The notes beneath the pieces are model-generated. The model made no database searches and had not been told where the DNA came from. It saw nothing but the letters and a program-made list of their open reading frames with translations. A stretch of DNA of 64,000 bases from Galeruca laticollis (taxonomy: Eukaryota > Arthropoda > Insecta > Coleoptera > Chrysomelidae), in the NCBI GenBank assembly GCA_963921935.1, contig OY998175.1:160020809-160084808 (forward strand). The letters are read 5' to 3'. This document shows, in pieces, positions 1-11,884 of the stretch. Made by a program: the position numbers and the translations under genes. Within the stretch, counting starts at the first letter, position 1, and the number at the start of each line of letters is the position of its first letter.

Positions 1-1230
1 GCATCTTAAGAGATTGGGTGCAGAAGGAGGTGCTAGTTTGTTTAAAATTTTTTCAATTAGCTCTTTAGGAATAGGCTTTTTACGATTTTGATTACAGTTG
101 CTGTTCATAGATCTAATATATCTCCATATATCAGTAAGTGGGGTATTTTTATTAAGTTTGTTTAAAAATGTCATCCAGCTGTTCCGTTGTTTGACTTTAA
201 ATAAACGTTTAGCCTTAGCGGCCGCATTTAGATAGTTCAAAAAGTTTTCAAAACTTGCTAGAGTTCTATATTTTTTTAGAGCTCCTTTTCGTTTTTTAAA
301 TATCATTGTACATTCCTCGTCCCACCATATAGGCTTAGGGGTAATCGCTATAAAAGGCTTTTTGACCGGCATGGATTGACACGCCGCACTTGAAATCACT
401 TCAAAAAGTCTTTTCACTTTATCCGGGCCAGTTAAATTTTCATCAAAATCATTTTTTATCATTTCGGTTTGAAAAACGTTTTGAAATGTATTCCAATCGG
501 CGTGGGAATCATTCCATTTCGAGGAAAGATTTATTGCAAGGTTTGTGGGATTAATCTGAATCTCAATTATTAAAGGGTAATGATCAGATACCAATGTGTC
601 ATCTAAGATAGTCCAGAAAGACTGCAGCGAGAGTGTTGGATGTGAGAGTTAAATCGACTGCTGAGTGATTAATTCTAGTAGGGGAACCGTCGTTGAGAGC
701 TATAAGTTCTAAATCATCCATAGCTTCTACCAGTATTTTTCCGTGTCGATCATCAGGAGTTGGTCCCCACATATCGTGATGTACATTAAAATCACCGCAA
801 AAAATTGTAGAAAAGAAATCAAATTATTTGAAAAATTAATCCAGTTGACTCGACTTACCATTACGTTTGGAGGTCTATATATTGATGCTATAGTCAAATT
901 CAATGAGTCAAACGATACGGCGCATACTTCTAAATCCTTGATTCCAGTACTTAGAAAAATCTCTTAATAGTTAAGACCCTGAATCACAAAAATGCATATC
1001 CCGCCATAATCATCTTTTCTACATTTACTAACTAGATTATATCCTTTTATGCGAAATTTATTGTTTGATTTTAGCCAGTGCTCTGATATAACTAAAATGT
1101 CCACATGTGTGTCTTTAATATATTTTACAAGACTCACTTGATTTGCAATAATAGATCTACCGTTCCACTGTACAATTGTGATATTATTTCTGATATGCTT
1201 ATTAGAAAGTATCTGAGTCTTCGTCATGTT
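1..1230 (-). pseudogene. Non-LTR retrotransposon ORF2, endonuclease part (broken)
   Basis: Minus-strand reading shows an apurinic-like endonuclease of the Jockey/I type. It starts at an ATG near 1227 (MTKTQILSNK), followed by an N-terminal block with VQWNGRSI and LVISEHWLKS (metal-binding N and E). After a disrupted stretch around 780-960 the frame resumes with GPTPDDRHGKILVEAMDD, SAVDLTLTS and LVSDHYPL, the conserved C-terminal SDH box. Downstream sequence towards position 1 reads as the linker before the reverse transcriptase (KPIWWDEECTMIFKKRKGAL), so the RT lies outside the window. The endonuclease nicks target DNA to prime reverse transcription. Frame changes show this copy is dead. ORF1 of the same element lies just upstream at 1230-2790. 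The clade (I versus Jockey) is not certain. Confidence 0.8.
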
Positions 1231-2790
1231 GTCTATTAATATTATTTTTTCTTTTAATTCACATTTATCCAGGATATTGTTAATTGCTTGTTTAACATTG
1301 ATCTCATTGATCTTACTTTTTTTGAGAATTATATCTTTAATAATGTTTTCTACTTGAAATGCTAGCTGCTCTTTATAAAATTTGAAATCTTCCCTATAAG
1401 GATTTGGGAGTATGGAAGAATGTTTGTTAGTTTTTTGTTCTCATGATTTACTGGAGGAGAAGGTGGAGGGGAAGACTTTCTGCATTTTTTTGACGCAGAT
1501 GTACTCGTATTAAGTTTAGGTAAATGTGCGGAGGGCTTAGGTTTACTCAAGATTTAACTGTAAGAAGAAGTTGAAGCTGTATGTGTTAGCTCAGGGAAAT
1601 TTTGTGGATTTGATAATAATGAAAATCGATTATTAGTTGTGATATTTCCGTAAGCAGGATTTTTCACAATAGTTTCGGCTTCTTTGAAAGATGCATTCAT
1701 AGAGGCCATTACTTTTTTAATACTTAACTGTGTATTGTAAACAGGGCATTTTTTGGATGTGGATTTATGTTCATTACTGTCGCTATGTACACAATAGGTT
1801 TGTTCTCACACGAGTTTCAAACCATCAGAAACAGTCAGGATTCTGCGCAATCCATTTCTCCGCGTTCATAAATAAGTTTCTAATTGTTTGAAAACAGCTG
1901 GACGTTGGACAGTTGGACAACCATTAATGAAACATGTGTGAACATCGTCCAGCTGTTTTCAAACAATCAGAAACTTATGTATCAACACAGAGAAATGTAT
2001 TGCGCAGAATCCTGATGGTTTGTGATTCCTGTGAGAACAAACCTAATGTGTTCTATTTTCTTCACAGGAAACTGAGTTACAGTTTTCTTCTGAACAGTTT
2101 TGGCATTTCTGTTTACCTTTACATTGATGTTTAGTATGACCTAAACGTAAACAATTTATAGCATTGAACCACCGGATATATGTATGGTTCTACCTGAAAG
2201 TTTACCATATTTATTTTAACGGATTGGGGAATCCCATTTCCTAAGAAAGTAACCACGATCATTTGTCTATCTACTTTAGTCTTGTTTCTTTGGTTTGACT
2301 GTCTACAATTTTACGCTTTAATCGCTTAACATCAACTACTTTAATTCCAGATTCAATTGCGTCTTTTAGGTACTCAGCATTCAAATAAGAATCTACCATA
2401 CGTACTATACCTTTCTTATGCGTGAAGAATAGTGGAATGTAAGCAATGTAATTATTTTTTAATAAAACTTCATGATTTACCAACAAGTTAGCAACATTGA
2501 AATTTTAAAAAATTACCTTTACCCTATTTACCCCTATTGGTTTTATATCTGTTATATTTTGCCTAAATTCTGTAATGTTTCTTAAAAAGTGACCGATTTT
2601 AATGGGAAATAAACGACCTACATTTTTTTCTTTATGTTCTATATAAACTAAATAAGAACCAACATCCGAAAGCTGATATTTATTCTCGAAATTAATATTT
2701 TGAGAATCTTTTATCGAAGACCCTTTATCAATTAATAGGGGCGGCGATTCGCCGCCCGAATTTAAATCCATAAGTTGGTCAATTCAATTA
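1230..2790 (-). pseudogene. Non-LTR retrotransposon ORF1 (gag-like, CCHC zinc knuckles), interrupted
   Basis: Minus-strand fragments follow in order. An N-terminal part runs from about 2771 (MDLNSGGESPP...). A conserved ORF1 stretch at 2486-2271 contains IPLFFTHKKGIVRMVDSYLN. A zinc-knuckle segment near 2150-2050 has NCLRLGHTKHQC and KCQNCSEENC. The C-terminal part at 1790-1340 contains KKCPVYNTQLSIKKVMASMN. ORF1 proteins of I/Jockey elements bind RNA and escort the ribonucleoprotein. The order ORF1 then ORF2 on the minus strand, ending next to the endonuclease at 1227, supports one element. A 247 bp MITE (1797-2043) sits inside the knuckle region. A shift near 2500 separates the first two pieces. 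The exact 5' end is unclear, somewhere near 2790-2800. Confidence 0.7.
1797..2043. mobile_element. 247 bp palindromic MITE with TA target duplication
   Basis: Two arms of about 100 bp form an imperfect inverted repeat. The termini begin GGTTTGTTCTCAC on both strands, and inner matches include CTGATGGTTTG and CCAGCTGTTTTCAAACAAT. TA dinucleotides at 1795-1796 and 2044-2045 flank the element, as expected for Tc1/mariner-type insertion. Excising the element plus one TA in thought leaves the zinc-knuckle frame open across the site, which fixes the boundaries well. There is no coding capacity. A related terminus, TAGGTTTGTTC, occurs alone at 5367. Confidence 0.8.
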
Positions 2791-2904
2791 ATTAGCCTTA
2801 TTCGATTCTATACTTAAACAAAAATAAAACTAGTTACTTATCTTTTAGATAAGAAAGAAGTCGAAGATTTTGTTACGCACTGTTAATACCTGATCGCTTG
2901 AACT

Positions 2905-3662
2905 ATCGATACGTTCACTGTCAAGGTACAAACACAACTGATACGCAATCATAAAATTGATCATTTGTATACACTCCGGAGGTTGTATCGTATCGTGCTG
3001 ACAAACTGAAATTTATCCAAAACTGACAAAAACGTCGTACTTTAAGTACCATAGCACCCGTTATACTGGCTCTGGTGAGCTGAAAATTGAAAGGATTCAT
3101 CTGTGAGATGTCCTGAACAATATTCAATCATAAAATTGGTGACTTGTTGCACTCCGGACGCTGTATCGTGCTATCAAGACATGTTTCGAAAAGTGGCCAA
3201 CGACGACAACAAACACACAGGATGTTTTTTCTAAAAACCGTTTTTCCGTATTGTTCTTGCTGAAAACATAATAGGAACTCAAAAAAAAATCCAGAATTCC
3301 AAATTTTTTGGGTAAACCAATACTTCGCATATTAGAAAGGTTGGGCGGAAAAGTAAAAAGAGTTATACTTAGATTGAAGAACATTTCATTTTTTTGAGAA
3401 ATTTCTGTTTGTTAGCACGATGCAGCCTCGGTAGTGTATACAAATGACTAATTTTATGATTGGATATTGTTTAGGGCACCTCAAACATTAACCCAATTGA
3501 TTTTGAGCCTACCAGTGCCAGTAGAACGGGTACTTTAAATCCAGATATAGCACAATTTTGGTCAGTTGTCGACAAATTTCGGTTTGTTAGCCAGATACAT
3601 CCTCATGAGTGTATTAAGTGTGAACAAGTTAGTTTTAATCTTTAAAACCGTTTATTTAATTC
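2905..3662. repeat. Fold-back repeat, truncated copy A
   Basis: Contains units with the signatures CACCAATTTTATGATTGAATA, TGTTAGCACGATACAGCC and GGTACTTGAAGTACC-like stretches, first in one orientation (to about 3200) and then the reverse (from about 3400). An internal spacer holds a CGACGACAACAAACACAC stretch and GTTGGGCGGAAAAG. The right end reads GTTAGTTTTAATCTTTAAAACCGTTTATT, identical in layout to the right ends of the copies at 41275 and 44583. The left end appears truncated, because the matching AAATAAACGGTTTT terminus is missing. Confidence 0.7.
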
Positions 3663-3669
3663 CATTGTT

Positions 3670-4445
3670 TTGCCTGTTAATCTACGTATACTTTTTTTGT
3701 TCACAAATTCTTTGCTCCCTGCCGATTTTATTATTATTATTTAGTATGTTATTTAAAAAGTATTTTTTTCAGTTACATGAAGGGTAATGTCGCCACATCC
3801 TCCAATTTTATCAGATAAAAGTAGACAATAACATTCCGTATCTCATACATGAGTTGGGATTATAGTAAAAGGACACAAAGAATCTTCGAAACGATATCAG
3901 CTTAGTAAAAGATAAAATCAAAGACGATATCTACCGATCCTACACATAACCGTTCATAATATTCAAGATGACGGAATTGTAGAGTCAGCTTTCGGATCCT
4001 TTATCTCGTTTATTTAAGGTACAGCTTCAGATCTAAAGATAAGAGAAACAAATTACGTACATAGTTGGAACATATGTCTAGTCGTTTCTACTTGAATTTA
4101 TAAGTTTACCATTTTTATTTATGGATGGTGAGTCATTGTAGGATGTGCGGTAATTTTTCTCTTAAGTAAATACTATTTTCAAATGTAAGGTTGGTTTTAT
4201 AATGCTAACTGAATTTATTAAATATTCTGCAAACACCCACTTGTTGGGTTTAAGATTTCTAAACAGGAATTGTCGAATAATAGAAGTCTTCTTCCTACAA
4301 ATGTTTTGAAAAATATTTCCAACACACCAATTTTTAACCTTAGTAATTGCACCAACACAATAAACATTAATAAAGACAAATATTTCAATTAATAACTTCA
4401 GATTCAGACTTAATTGAATTTTGATTCATACTTTCTTGTCGTAGA
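3670..4445. other. Unassigned AT-rich DNA
   Basis: No open frame with recognisable motifs, no repeats shared with the rest of the window, and no convincing splice-bounded exon seen. Confidence 0.5.
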
Positions 4446-4449
4446 GAAA

Positions 4450-4558
4450 ATATAGTCAGTTACTCGGTTAGAATAAAAAAATCGATACCCGTGGTTCCTC
4501 GAGGAATTTTCTACTCGTATCGATTTTTTTCATTCTATCCTTGTTACAGACTATATAT
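4450..4558. repeat. Imperfect hairpin, arms about 40 bp
   Basis: The left arm (ATATAGTCAGTTAC ... AATAAAAAAATCGATAC) pairs with the right arm (GTATCGATTTTTTTCATTC ... GTTACAGACTATAT). The loop is about 28 bp and contains CCTCGAGG. It looks like a small snap-back MITE; alternatively it is a structured element upstream of the CpG-richer stretch that follows. Confidence 0.5.
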
Positions 4559-4900
4559 ACTATTCCAATATTAAAAATCACCGAACAAGTATTGTTCAGA
4601 TCAAACGCATAGTTGTATATATCTATTGGATCGCAGTTTTGGTATGGCGCACCTTTTCTTTAATCAGGCCGCGATGATCTCCTTCAAACAGCCCTGGGCC
4701 GGGTATCGTCAGACGCATTCGCCAGAGTATTTTTCATCAGATTTCGCGAACTCTCACGTTTTCCAAACGAGCGATAAACTCTATGAGCTCCGGTGGTTAT
4801 CTATCGTTGTTTGTTTGCTAAAATTAATTCTAGACACCGTGAAGAGAGAGAAAGAGAGAGAGAAGGGGAAAGATCGTACATTAATCACAGAGGCATGTGT
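4545..4900 (+). promoter_or_regulatory. Possible promoter and 5' exon region (weak)
   Basis: A TATATATAC box near 4551 is followed by a stretch from about 4620 to 4800 that is visibly richer in CpG and GC than its surroundings, then a GAGAGAGAAAGAGAGAGAGAAG tract (about 4842-4864). A 110-codon frame crosses it without recognisable domains. This is only compositional evidence, and it could equally be a piece of an unrecognised repeat. Confidence 0.2.
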
Positions 4901-4964
4901 TGATGTCTCCCGACAGAATTGGATATATATTATTGTCCTGATGATGTTGATCAACTAGTGACTT

Positions 4965-5860
4965 GTTTCTCTCGGGAAACTGTATCCATAACTTTTACAA
5001 GATGGACTTGTAAACATCTTTTTCGTGGGATGTGAGATTCATCGACGAGTAAAATAATTGTTCTTTTGTGCTTCGTTACGAACAAATTGTAGGTATCGAA
5101 GTTGATTTTCGAAGAACAGGTGGGCAATTTTTAATTTCACGTGCCTTGAATTTAATAGGTTCGGCTTTAGGCAAGTAATGTTATAAAGATAGGAGAGTAT
5201 TTAGAATAAAAATATAATACTTCCGTTTAGATTTTTGCAGAGTTTTAAAAAGTTAACTGACTGTTAAATTCCTATAATAAACGGGCTAAAAGAAATAAGA
5301 AAGCTTATGGCTACAAATCAGGGCCGTCAACTGATCGCCTTATACCTACATACACACCTACACATAATAGGTTTGTTCCAACCGACAATTTTGAGATAGT
5401 CACGAAACGATTCAGAAGCTGTCCGGACTGTTTTTGTGCGCAGGTGCAGACTTTACACCATTTTCAAACGATCCCGAAAAATGCGAAGTTGAAATGGTTT
5501 TAAAGACTGTTCCCATGTTGATGGAGCGTTTTAGATAAAAGTTGAGGTTAAGAATCTGAAAAATAATCGTTTAAAGTGATTTAAAATTTAATAATTAAAA
5601 AAATATTTACCACAAAAGTTACAGATATACCTATCATATTTTTTTCTTACCCAAGATAAATTGTAAAAGCAATGTTGACAGAGGAATTTTTGTTGACACT
5701 AAATCCTATTTTCTGTTCTTTCTCTTTTACTTCATATTTCAATCACAAATATCTGTACTTGTTTATGAATAATGAGGGGTGTAAGGGGTGATGGCTCAAA
5801 GGGAAAAATCAATGCTAACCTCACCTGCTCGTGTGATGATGCAAATCATCCGGTGCACCC
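4965..5860. other. Unassigned AT-rich DNA with one MITE-like terminus
   Basis: No coding region recognised. TAGGTTTGTTCCAACCGAC at about 5367 resembles the terminus of the MITE at 1797, suggesting a decayed relative with the other end lost. Confidence 0.4.
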
Positions 5861-6421
5861 TACTGGTATACTATGCAGATAATTCATACATATGCACCAA
5901 CTAGCGCCTCAGAAGACACAGAGGTTGAACAGATGTATGAAGATATTGCAAATGCCAGAAAAAGAACAAAAGCTAAATTTGTAGTCTGTACAGGGAGACT
6001 TCAATGTAAAGATTGGTCAACGCTTGAAAGGGGATCCAGAAAACATTGGTAATTTTGGATTCGGCAAAAGAAAAACTAGAGGTGAAATGCTGCTAAACGT
6101 TTTAACACAAGAAAGTTTGTATTATCTTAACACCTTTTCTCAAAAAAAAGCAAAGAGAGAATGGACCTGGCAAAGCCCCGATTGCGTAACAAAGAACGAA
6201 ATAGACTACATAATCTGTAACCAAAGATCAATCTGCAGAGACGTGTCGGTAATAAATAAATTACATGCAGGCAGCAATCATACGAATTGTAAGGGCGATC
6301 TTCTATCTTGACCTCCAAAGAGAGAGAAACAAACTTATTAAAATTCCTAGATTTCCTACTATAGAAGAAATAGAAAGAAAAAGGATGAATACCAAAACGA
6401 ACTAAACAAGAGACTCATATT

Positions 6422-6495
6422 AGTGTTTTAAATGAAACTCACGGTTTCTAGTTAATTCCACAATATAATTTTTAAAAATTGACAATTGTTTCGAT
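6422..6495. repeat. Penelope-like element 3' fragment nested in the RTE copy
   Basis: A stretch of 48 bases starting AGTGTTTTAAATGAAACTCA is identical to 34211-34258, the 3' flank of the Penelope-like element at 34.2-35.3 kb. A few bases later both contain AAATTGACAATTGTTTCGATA. The insertion separates the endonuclease and RT parts of the RTE-like element. Confidence 0.7.
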
Positions 6496-7828
6496 AGTTA
6501 TCGAGGAGCTAAGTATAGACCAATTGGCCCAAAATATAACAACAAGTGTTCAGACCAGCGTGAAAAAGATATGCTCCACATCTGCCAGAGTAACGCAACA
6601 CAACACCAAATTAACCACGAACACGTTAAATATTATGAAAGAGCGAAGAAGTCGGGAAAGGGGGACAGCGAGGCACAGCGAACTAAATAAAACCATTAAA
6701 AAGGAAATACGAAAAGATATAAGGTCACATAACACAAAACTTATAAGGAAACTATAGAAACTAAAGCAAATCTGGGAGTACTTAGGACAAAACTTTCTCA
6801 CAGAAGAACAAAAATCAATAAGATGAAAAATGAGAACGGTACTATAGTAACAGAGAAACGGGAGATACTAGAGACTATAGAAAAATTCTATAAATCTCTT
6901 TACTCATCATCATTGGCAAATGAAGATGTGAGACACCCTGTCACTAATTCGGGCTCAGAAGAACTACCTGACATAACAACAGAAGGACTACGAAGTGCTC
7001 TCAAACAGATGAAGAGCGGAAAATGCCCGGGCGTAGACCACATAACAACCGAAATGCTCAAATTGGGAAGTAGCAAATTGGAGAAATCTATTATCGCACT
7101 TTTTAACAAATGCCTGCATGAAAGTAGAGTGCCAGATTACTGGCTGAATACAGAAGTGATCCTACTTTTCAAGAAGGGAGATACAACCAATGTCGAAAAT
7201 TACAGACATATTAGCCTCTTGTCCCATCTCTATAAACTCTTTACAATAATCCTTACTAACAGACTGACGCGAAAATTCGATTTTTATCAACCGATAGAAC
7301 AAGCTGGTTTTAGAAAGGGCTTCAGTACGATTGATCATTCCGTAATCTAATAGAAAAAACAACAGAATACAACATACCTATCCACATGGTATTTATCGAT
7401 TTCCATAAGGCGTTTGATTCCATAGAGACATGGCATATTCTCAGATCTATGGATAACGGACGCATTGATTCAAAGTACTCCGCACTTATAGAAAACATAT
7501 AGGAACGCATCCCTATACATAAAAATTGATGAAGAGACAAAAACCAACACCATCAAGGTCCAACGTTGTGTACGGCAGGGAGATACTATATCGCCAAAAT
7601 TATTTACCCTCGTGCTAGAGGACGTATTTAATTTAAAAGACTCTCATGGGAAAACAAAGGTATCAAAGTCGATGGAACATACCTGAGCCATCTTAGATTT
7701 GCGGATGACGTCGTGGTGTTATCAGAAGACATTCACGAAATAGAAGAGATGCTCCAACAATTGAATCAGGAATCAAGAGAGGCGGGTCTAATGATGAACC
7801 ACGCGAAAACTAAAATAATGGGTCCGGA

Positions 7829-7830
7829 AA

Positions 7831-7885
<55 letters not shown>

Positions 7886-7886
7886 A
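7829..7886. repeat. (TA)n microsatellite
   Basis: Almost pure AT dinucleotide run with two AAAT interruptions, inside the C-terminal region of the RTE-like pseudogene. Confidence 0.95.
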
Positions 7887-8339
7887 GGAGAACATGTCGA
7901 GAGAAATTAGCAGAAGAATGCAACTTTCATGGGCATCCTTTGGGAAACTATTCCATATCCTGAGGAACTCCACACCCATAAACTTAAAACGCAAAGTTTT
8001 TGACACCTGTATCTTGCCTGTATCCACCTACGGACTTGAAACAAGCGCTCTAACTCAAGCAACCGCCAACAAACTACGAGTAATGCAAAGGGCAATGGAG
8101 AGGACCATGCTTGGTATAAGACTGAAGGACAAAGTCCGAAACGAGGAGATTCGCAGGAGAACGGGAGTCATGGATTTTATCCAGAAGGTCGCTGAGCTGA
8201 AATGGCGGTGGACAGGGCATCTTGCGCGACAAAAAGATGAACGGTAAACACTAAAGATTATCCAATGGCGACCCCGAGAGACCAAGCGAGATAGACCCCC
8301 ACTGAGAAAGAAGAAGAAAAAGATGTATTAATGAGTTGT

Positions 8340-10275
8340 TTAGTTCAAAATAAATGTAAATAATAAAAAATTACTTTAATATTAACAATGTGTTTTATTT
8401 TTTAAAATGTTCACATTTATACATTGAAGTGACAAATTGAAAATACTGTTTCAGAATGACAAACTGTTTGCAATTATCTCTCTAATATTTATTATATCTT
8501 GGTCTTCATCATCAGAGTCTTTAACATCACCTTAGTACACATCATTGTTTAGCTGTACAATACAACAAGCAAACAAATATAGGTATCTAAACAATTGTCA
8601 TTTTTGATTCTGGGATTATTTAATTCTAACTCTAAATCATCTTCATTCGAACTATCTGACATAAAATCGCCATCTCCTATACTTCTTACAATATTAAAAG
8701 ATATGCTTGATTTATTGAAAATAATTAGTTTTATAAAACAATAACAATTTACAATATTAGGTTAAATGATAACAGGACATACCGAATAGTCAGTCAATTC
8801 AGTTTCAGCTCACGACCATGTATATTTGGCGCAAAACATATAGTTTAGCAATGTAATCGTATATCCCTTTTAAGTTATGTTGCGGAGCTGGACTCTGGAA
8901 GGTATTCATATTTTGTTTACTTACCAATACCTATATTGTATTTGATGTTACGTAATTGTTGAAAGGGGGGTTCGGTTTAAACGGGATACCAGACGTGAAC
9001 TGAGCCCTTTTTGTACCCAATTCGATTTTTTATGGACAAAACAAAATTCTATGGAAAAATAACAAAAAAAAAGAAATTTTATAACAATGAATAAAACAAT
9101 TATTTAAAAATAAATATTATGTCTAACTCCTGTTTGTCACTACTACACAGGTAACATGAAAAATATATTAAACTTCATTAATTTTCTTCTTCCAAAAATT
9201 CTAGTATTTCGAAAAATAATAATTTCCAATATTTAATATGTTTGGAAATTATGATTTTTCGAAATAAACAGATGTCCAGCAAACTCCAAACGTGATGACG
9301 AACACGCCCCCTACGCACTTACCTATTTTTCGTTTTACTCCCTTTACAACTACTGTTGATAAAGACAAACGCTCTGAACAGCGGCGTCTCATTTGTCTTC
9401 CTGTTTTGTATTATGGTATTGTATGATAAATGTTTGTGCTTTTTCTGGAAAAACGTATCGCTTAACAAGAAACCAATCATCAAGAGTCAGACACGTTAAA
9501 TAATTTTTAACGTGTTCAATTAGTTTAAAAGTACTAAATGGGAGTCGGATATAGTTATGAGTAAATGCAAGACCTAGACTGGGTTAGTCTTGGTCTTGCT
9601 GTGTAATAAGTGGTAATAGTCTTGCAGGGTCCAGTCTTGGCCTTGCACCAAGACTCTTGCAAACCTTGCACTTTTTTGGTAGATTTTATTGGAGGCTTTT
9701 TTCAAAGAAAATTTAAAAATAAATAGTTTTTCAAGTGATTTACAGTAAATAAAGGGTTAACTAATAATAAATGGACAGTAATTGTCAACATGAAAATTTT
9801 GTTTTTTTAAAAACTAAGTAAATTTTTCAAGTAGAAATACTGGAAAATCATTTCGAGGTAAGGAATCACTTGTTAAAGTATTTCCGTGTGATATTAAAAC
9901 ATTCTGAGCATTTACAGTTAATTGCGGCGTTATTAACAGAACTATTTTATTGATAATTAAATGAAGGTGCATTCCATTTTTTATACATGGTTGCTCATGA
10001 GTGAATCGAAATATAAGTATTTATCTATTTTGTTGATCATCTAAAAATCTGATTTTTTTTTATTTTGTCACACTTTTAAATATTTTTGTATAATTTTGTA
10101 AGATCATAAGTTTGAAAAAATATATATCAAAGATTTTATGTTTATAATCAATTCTCAACTGGTCCATTTGCTAAGATTTGTAATTAACCAAAATTATTAT
10201 TTCTCAATGAAGACTGCACATCACTTTTTTGCAATTCTCAGCAAGAATTAATATACAGTAGCCAGCGGGCGGACT
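8340..10275. other. Unassigned DNA with an AGTCTTG/CAAGACC hairpin
   Basis: No coding region recognised. At 9567-9599 GCAAGACCTAGACT pairs with AGTCTTGGTCTTGC, and further AGTCTTG/CTTGCA copies run to about 9675. Such clustered motifs resemble subterminal repeats of some hAT elements and could belong to the transposase relic at 10.3-11.9 kb. That link is inference. Confidence 0.4.
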
Positions 10276-10284
10276 TATTTTTGA

Positions 10285-11880
10285 GTCTTACGGTGTTTTC
10301 AGATTATTAAAGAGGCTTTCGAGAAAAGTCTTTCTGCTGGGACCCAAGTAGCCGGAAGGGACAAAATATCACGTGCCATTTTCGTTAAGATAGGAAAATT
10401 CTTCTGGTGACATTTCCACCACTGCAAGATATCTTCGATGCTCACGGCCCTGAAGTGACTGAATTGATCTTCTATTTCCTTCATTCGGTTTTGAGACTGA
10501 GATGTTCCAGAGACTGATGAGGTAGATGGTGCTGAATGTAGCTTATCAAAATCTATAATATCGTCATCAGATATACGGACTTGAACCGCCTCCTTTGTTG
10601 CTAAATCTGGTGCTTCCTCTTCGCTACGGTACACGTCGTATATTGACTCAAATTTTTCTTTTTTTTCAACTCAACCCCCCATGGTGTCAAATCAAAAGTC
10701 TCTGCTTTATGTCTGGAATCAAGTATTAGAGTTAAGCAGTAGATCCAATATGTTTTCTTATAATGCTTCACAATTTTGTCCCGAGCAGCTTGGAATGCCA
10801 AAATTAGCTTTTCGTCGACTTCACTTCGATAAACATTTTCATCCATTTTATATATTAATACATTTATCGAAACTATAACTAACATTAGCGTTTTCATCAT
10901 ATCTTAAACTGCTAGGTTCAAGATGTGCGCCATACATCGGAAGTGTTGATCATTAGGATCAAAATCTGGAAGTAGTTTGACAAGATCATTTATATACTTT
11001 GTATTTGCGGAGACATTGTCTACAGTTATCCCTTGTACTTTATTAGATAATTAAAAATTCACTAAACATTTATGAAAAATGTTTGCGATATCTGCTCCAG
11101 TGTGTAGTCCATAAGATGGAATGAAATCGAGAACTATTGGATGGTAATTCCAATCGATAACTATGAAATGGACTGTGATCCCGTAGTACGTTCTTCCTGC
11201 AATGAAGGTGCACCCATCAATAGTAAATGAAAACTTAGACGTATTTTCCTTTAGCTGTTGTTTCATACGAGATCGCAACTGATGAAAACGACACTTAACT
11301 TGTCTCCGTAGAGTAAATCTATTTGGGAATTTGGGGATATAAATCGAAAATAATTATGGGATCCCAAAAATAAAAATGGCAAAACTTTTTAGGAACAATG
11401 AAAATAAAACAATTTAATTTGTTTAAAACTTCATTCACTCAAAAACAAAAAACCTCTTCGAAAATTTCCAAAATTCTTTTCGCGAGGCGTAGGTATACAA
11501 CATGTTAAGGACCACAATTTAATAATTTATACAGGGTCTTCCAAAAAAAGATATATGTCAAAGTTGTGTTTCTTAATTGAGCATAAATTGATAAACATAA
11601 TTTGGTGAGATGAACGGAAAATCAAATTCAAAATTTAACAGAAATAATACACAAAAAACAATAACTTATTGGCTAAAAAAATAGAAACTACATAAAGGTC
11701 GCTCTTTTCAAACGAGGAAAAAACTTTGATATGCTTGAGTCTGACTTTGAACTCTTCTGAGGAAATAGTATCCTCATTTTTGTGAATAGATAGTAAATGA
11801 TTTTTAAGTGCAGAAGTATTTCTGTTTTTCATTTTTATTTTGACTGTTTTATTTTTACACGAGTTACATAACCCACCCCT
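10285..11880 (-). pseudogene. hAT-type transposase relic with BED zinc finger
   Basis: On the minus strand, from high to low coordinate: a BED finger near 11870-11775 with CNSCKNKTVKIK and LKNHLLSIH (C-x2-C ... H-x4-H). Next comes the transposase core at 11278-11051 with KFSFTIDGCTFIAGRTYYGI and HTGADIANIFHKCL. A middle segment at 10900-10690 contains FQAARDKIVKHYKKTYWIY and LILDSRHK. The C-terminal hAT dimerisation region at 10460-10300 contains WWKCHQKNFPILTKMARDIL and PAERLFSKA. These are the hallmarks of hAT cut-and-paste transposases. Stops, frameshifts and a Penelope-like scrap (11388-11450) break the gene. Terminal inverted repeats were not identified with confidence, so element limits are uncertain. 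Confidence 0.8.
11388..11450. repeat. Penelope-like terminal fragment
   Basis: GGAACAATGAAAATAAAACA and TTTGTTTAAAACTTCAT resemble the end of the Penelope-like element at 30866 (GAACGATGAAATAAAACAAT, TTTGTTTAAATCTTCAT). It lies in the gap between the hAT core and the BED finger. Confidence 0.5.
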
Positions 11881-11884
11881 TTAT

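Larger units (their letters stand above)
5866..8335 (+). pseudogene. RTE-like non-LTR retrotransposon (EN plus RT), degraded
   Basis: Plus-strand motifs appear in order. The endonuclease has IIHTYAPTSASEDTEVEQMY, then after a frameshift near 5996 GDFNVKIG, WTWQSPDC, NEIDYIICN and GSNH, where the family has an SDH box. The RT linker and fingers are KMKSGKCPGVDHITTEMLK, VILLFKKGDTTNVENYR and QAGFRKGFSTIDH. A frameshift near 7345 is followed by FIDFHKAFDSI (catalytic D), RQGDTISPKLFTLVLEDVF and LRFADDVVVLSED (the FADD box). The C-terminal part at 7894-8247 holds YGLETSALTQ and RNEEIRRRTGVMDFIQ. Several stops and frameshifts, a Penelope fragment at 6422 and a (TA)n tract at 7829 break the frame. 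The 3' end has AAGAAGAAGAAAAAG near 8310. RQGD.ISPKLF is typical of the RTE clade. Confidence 0.85.

Noticed and set aside
7788..8027. Minus-strand frame with a long Tyr-Ile repeat
   Set aside because: It is a translation of the (TA)n microsatellite and the antisense of the RTE C-terminus.
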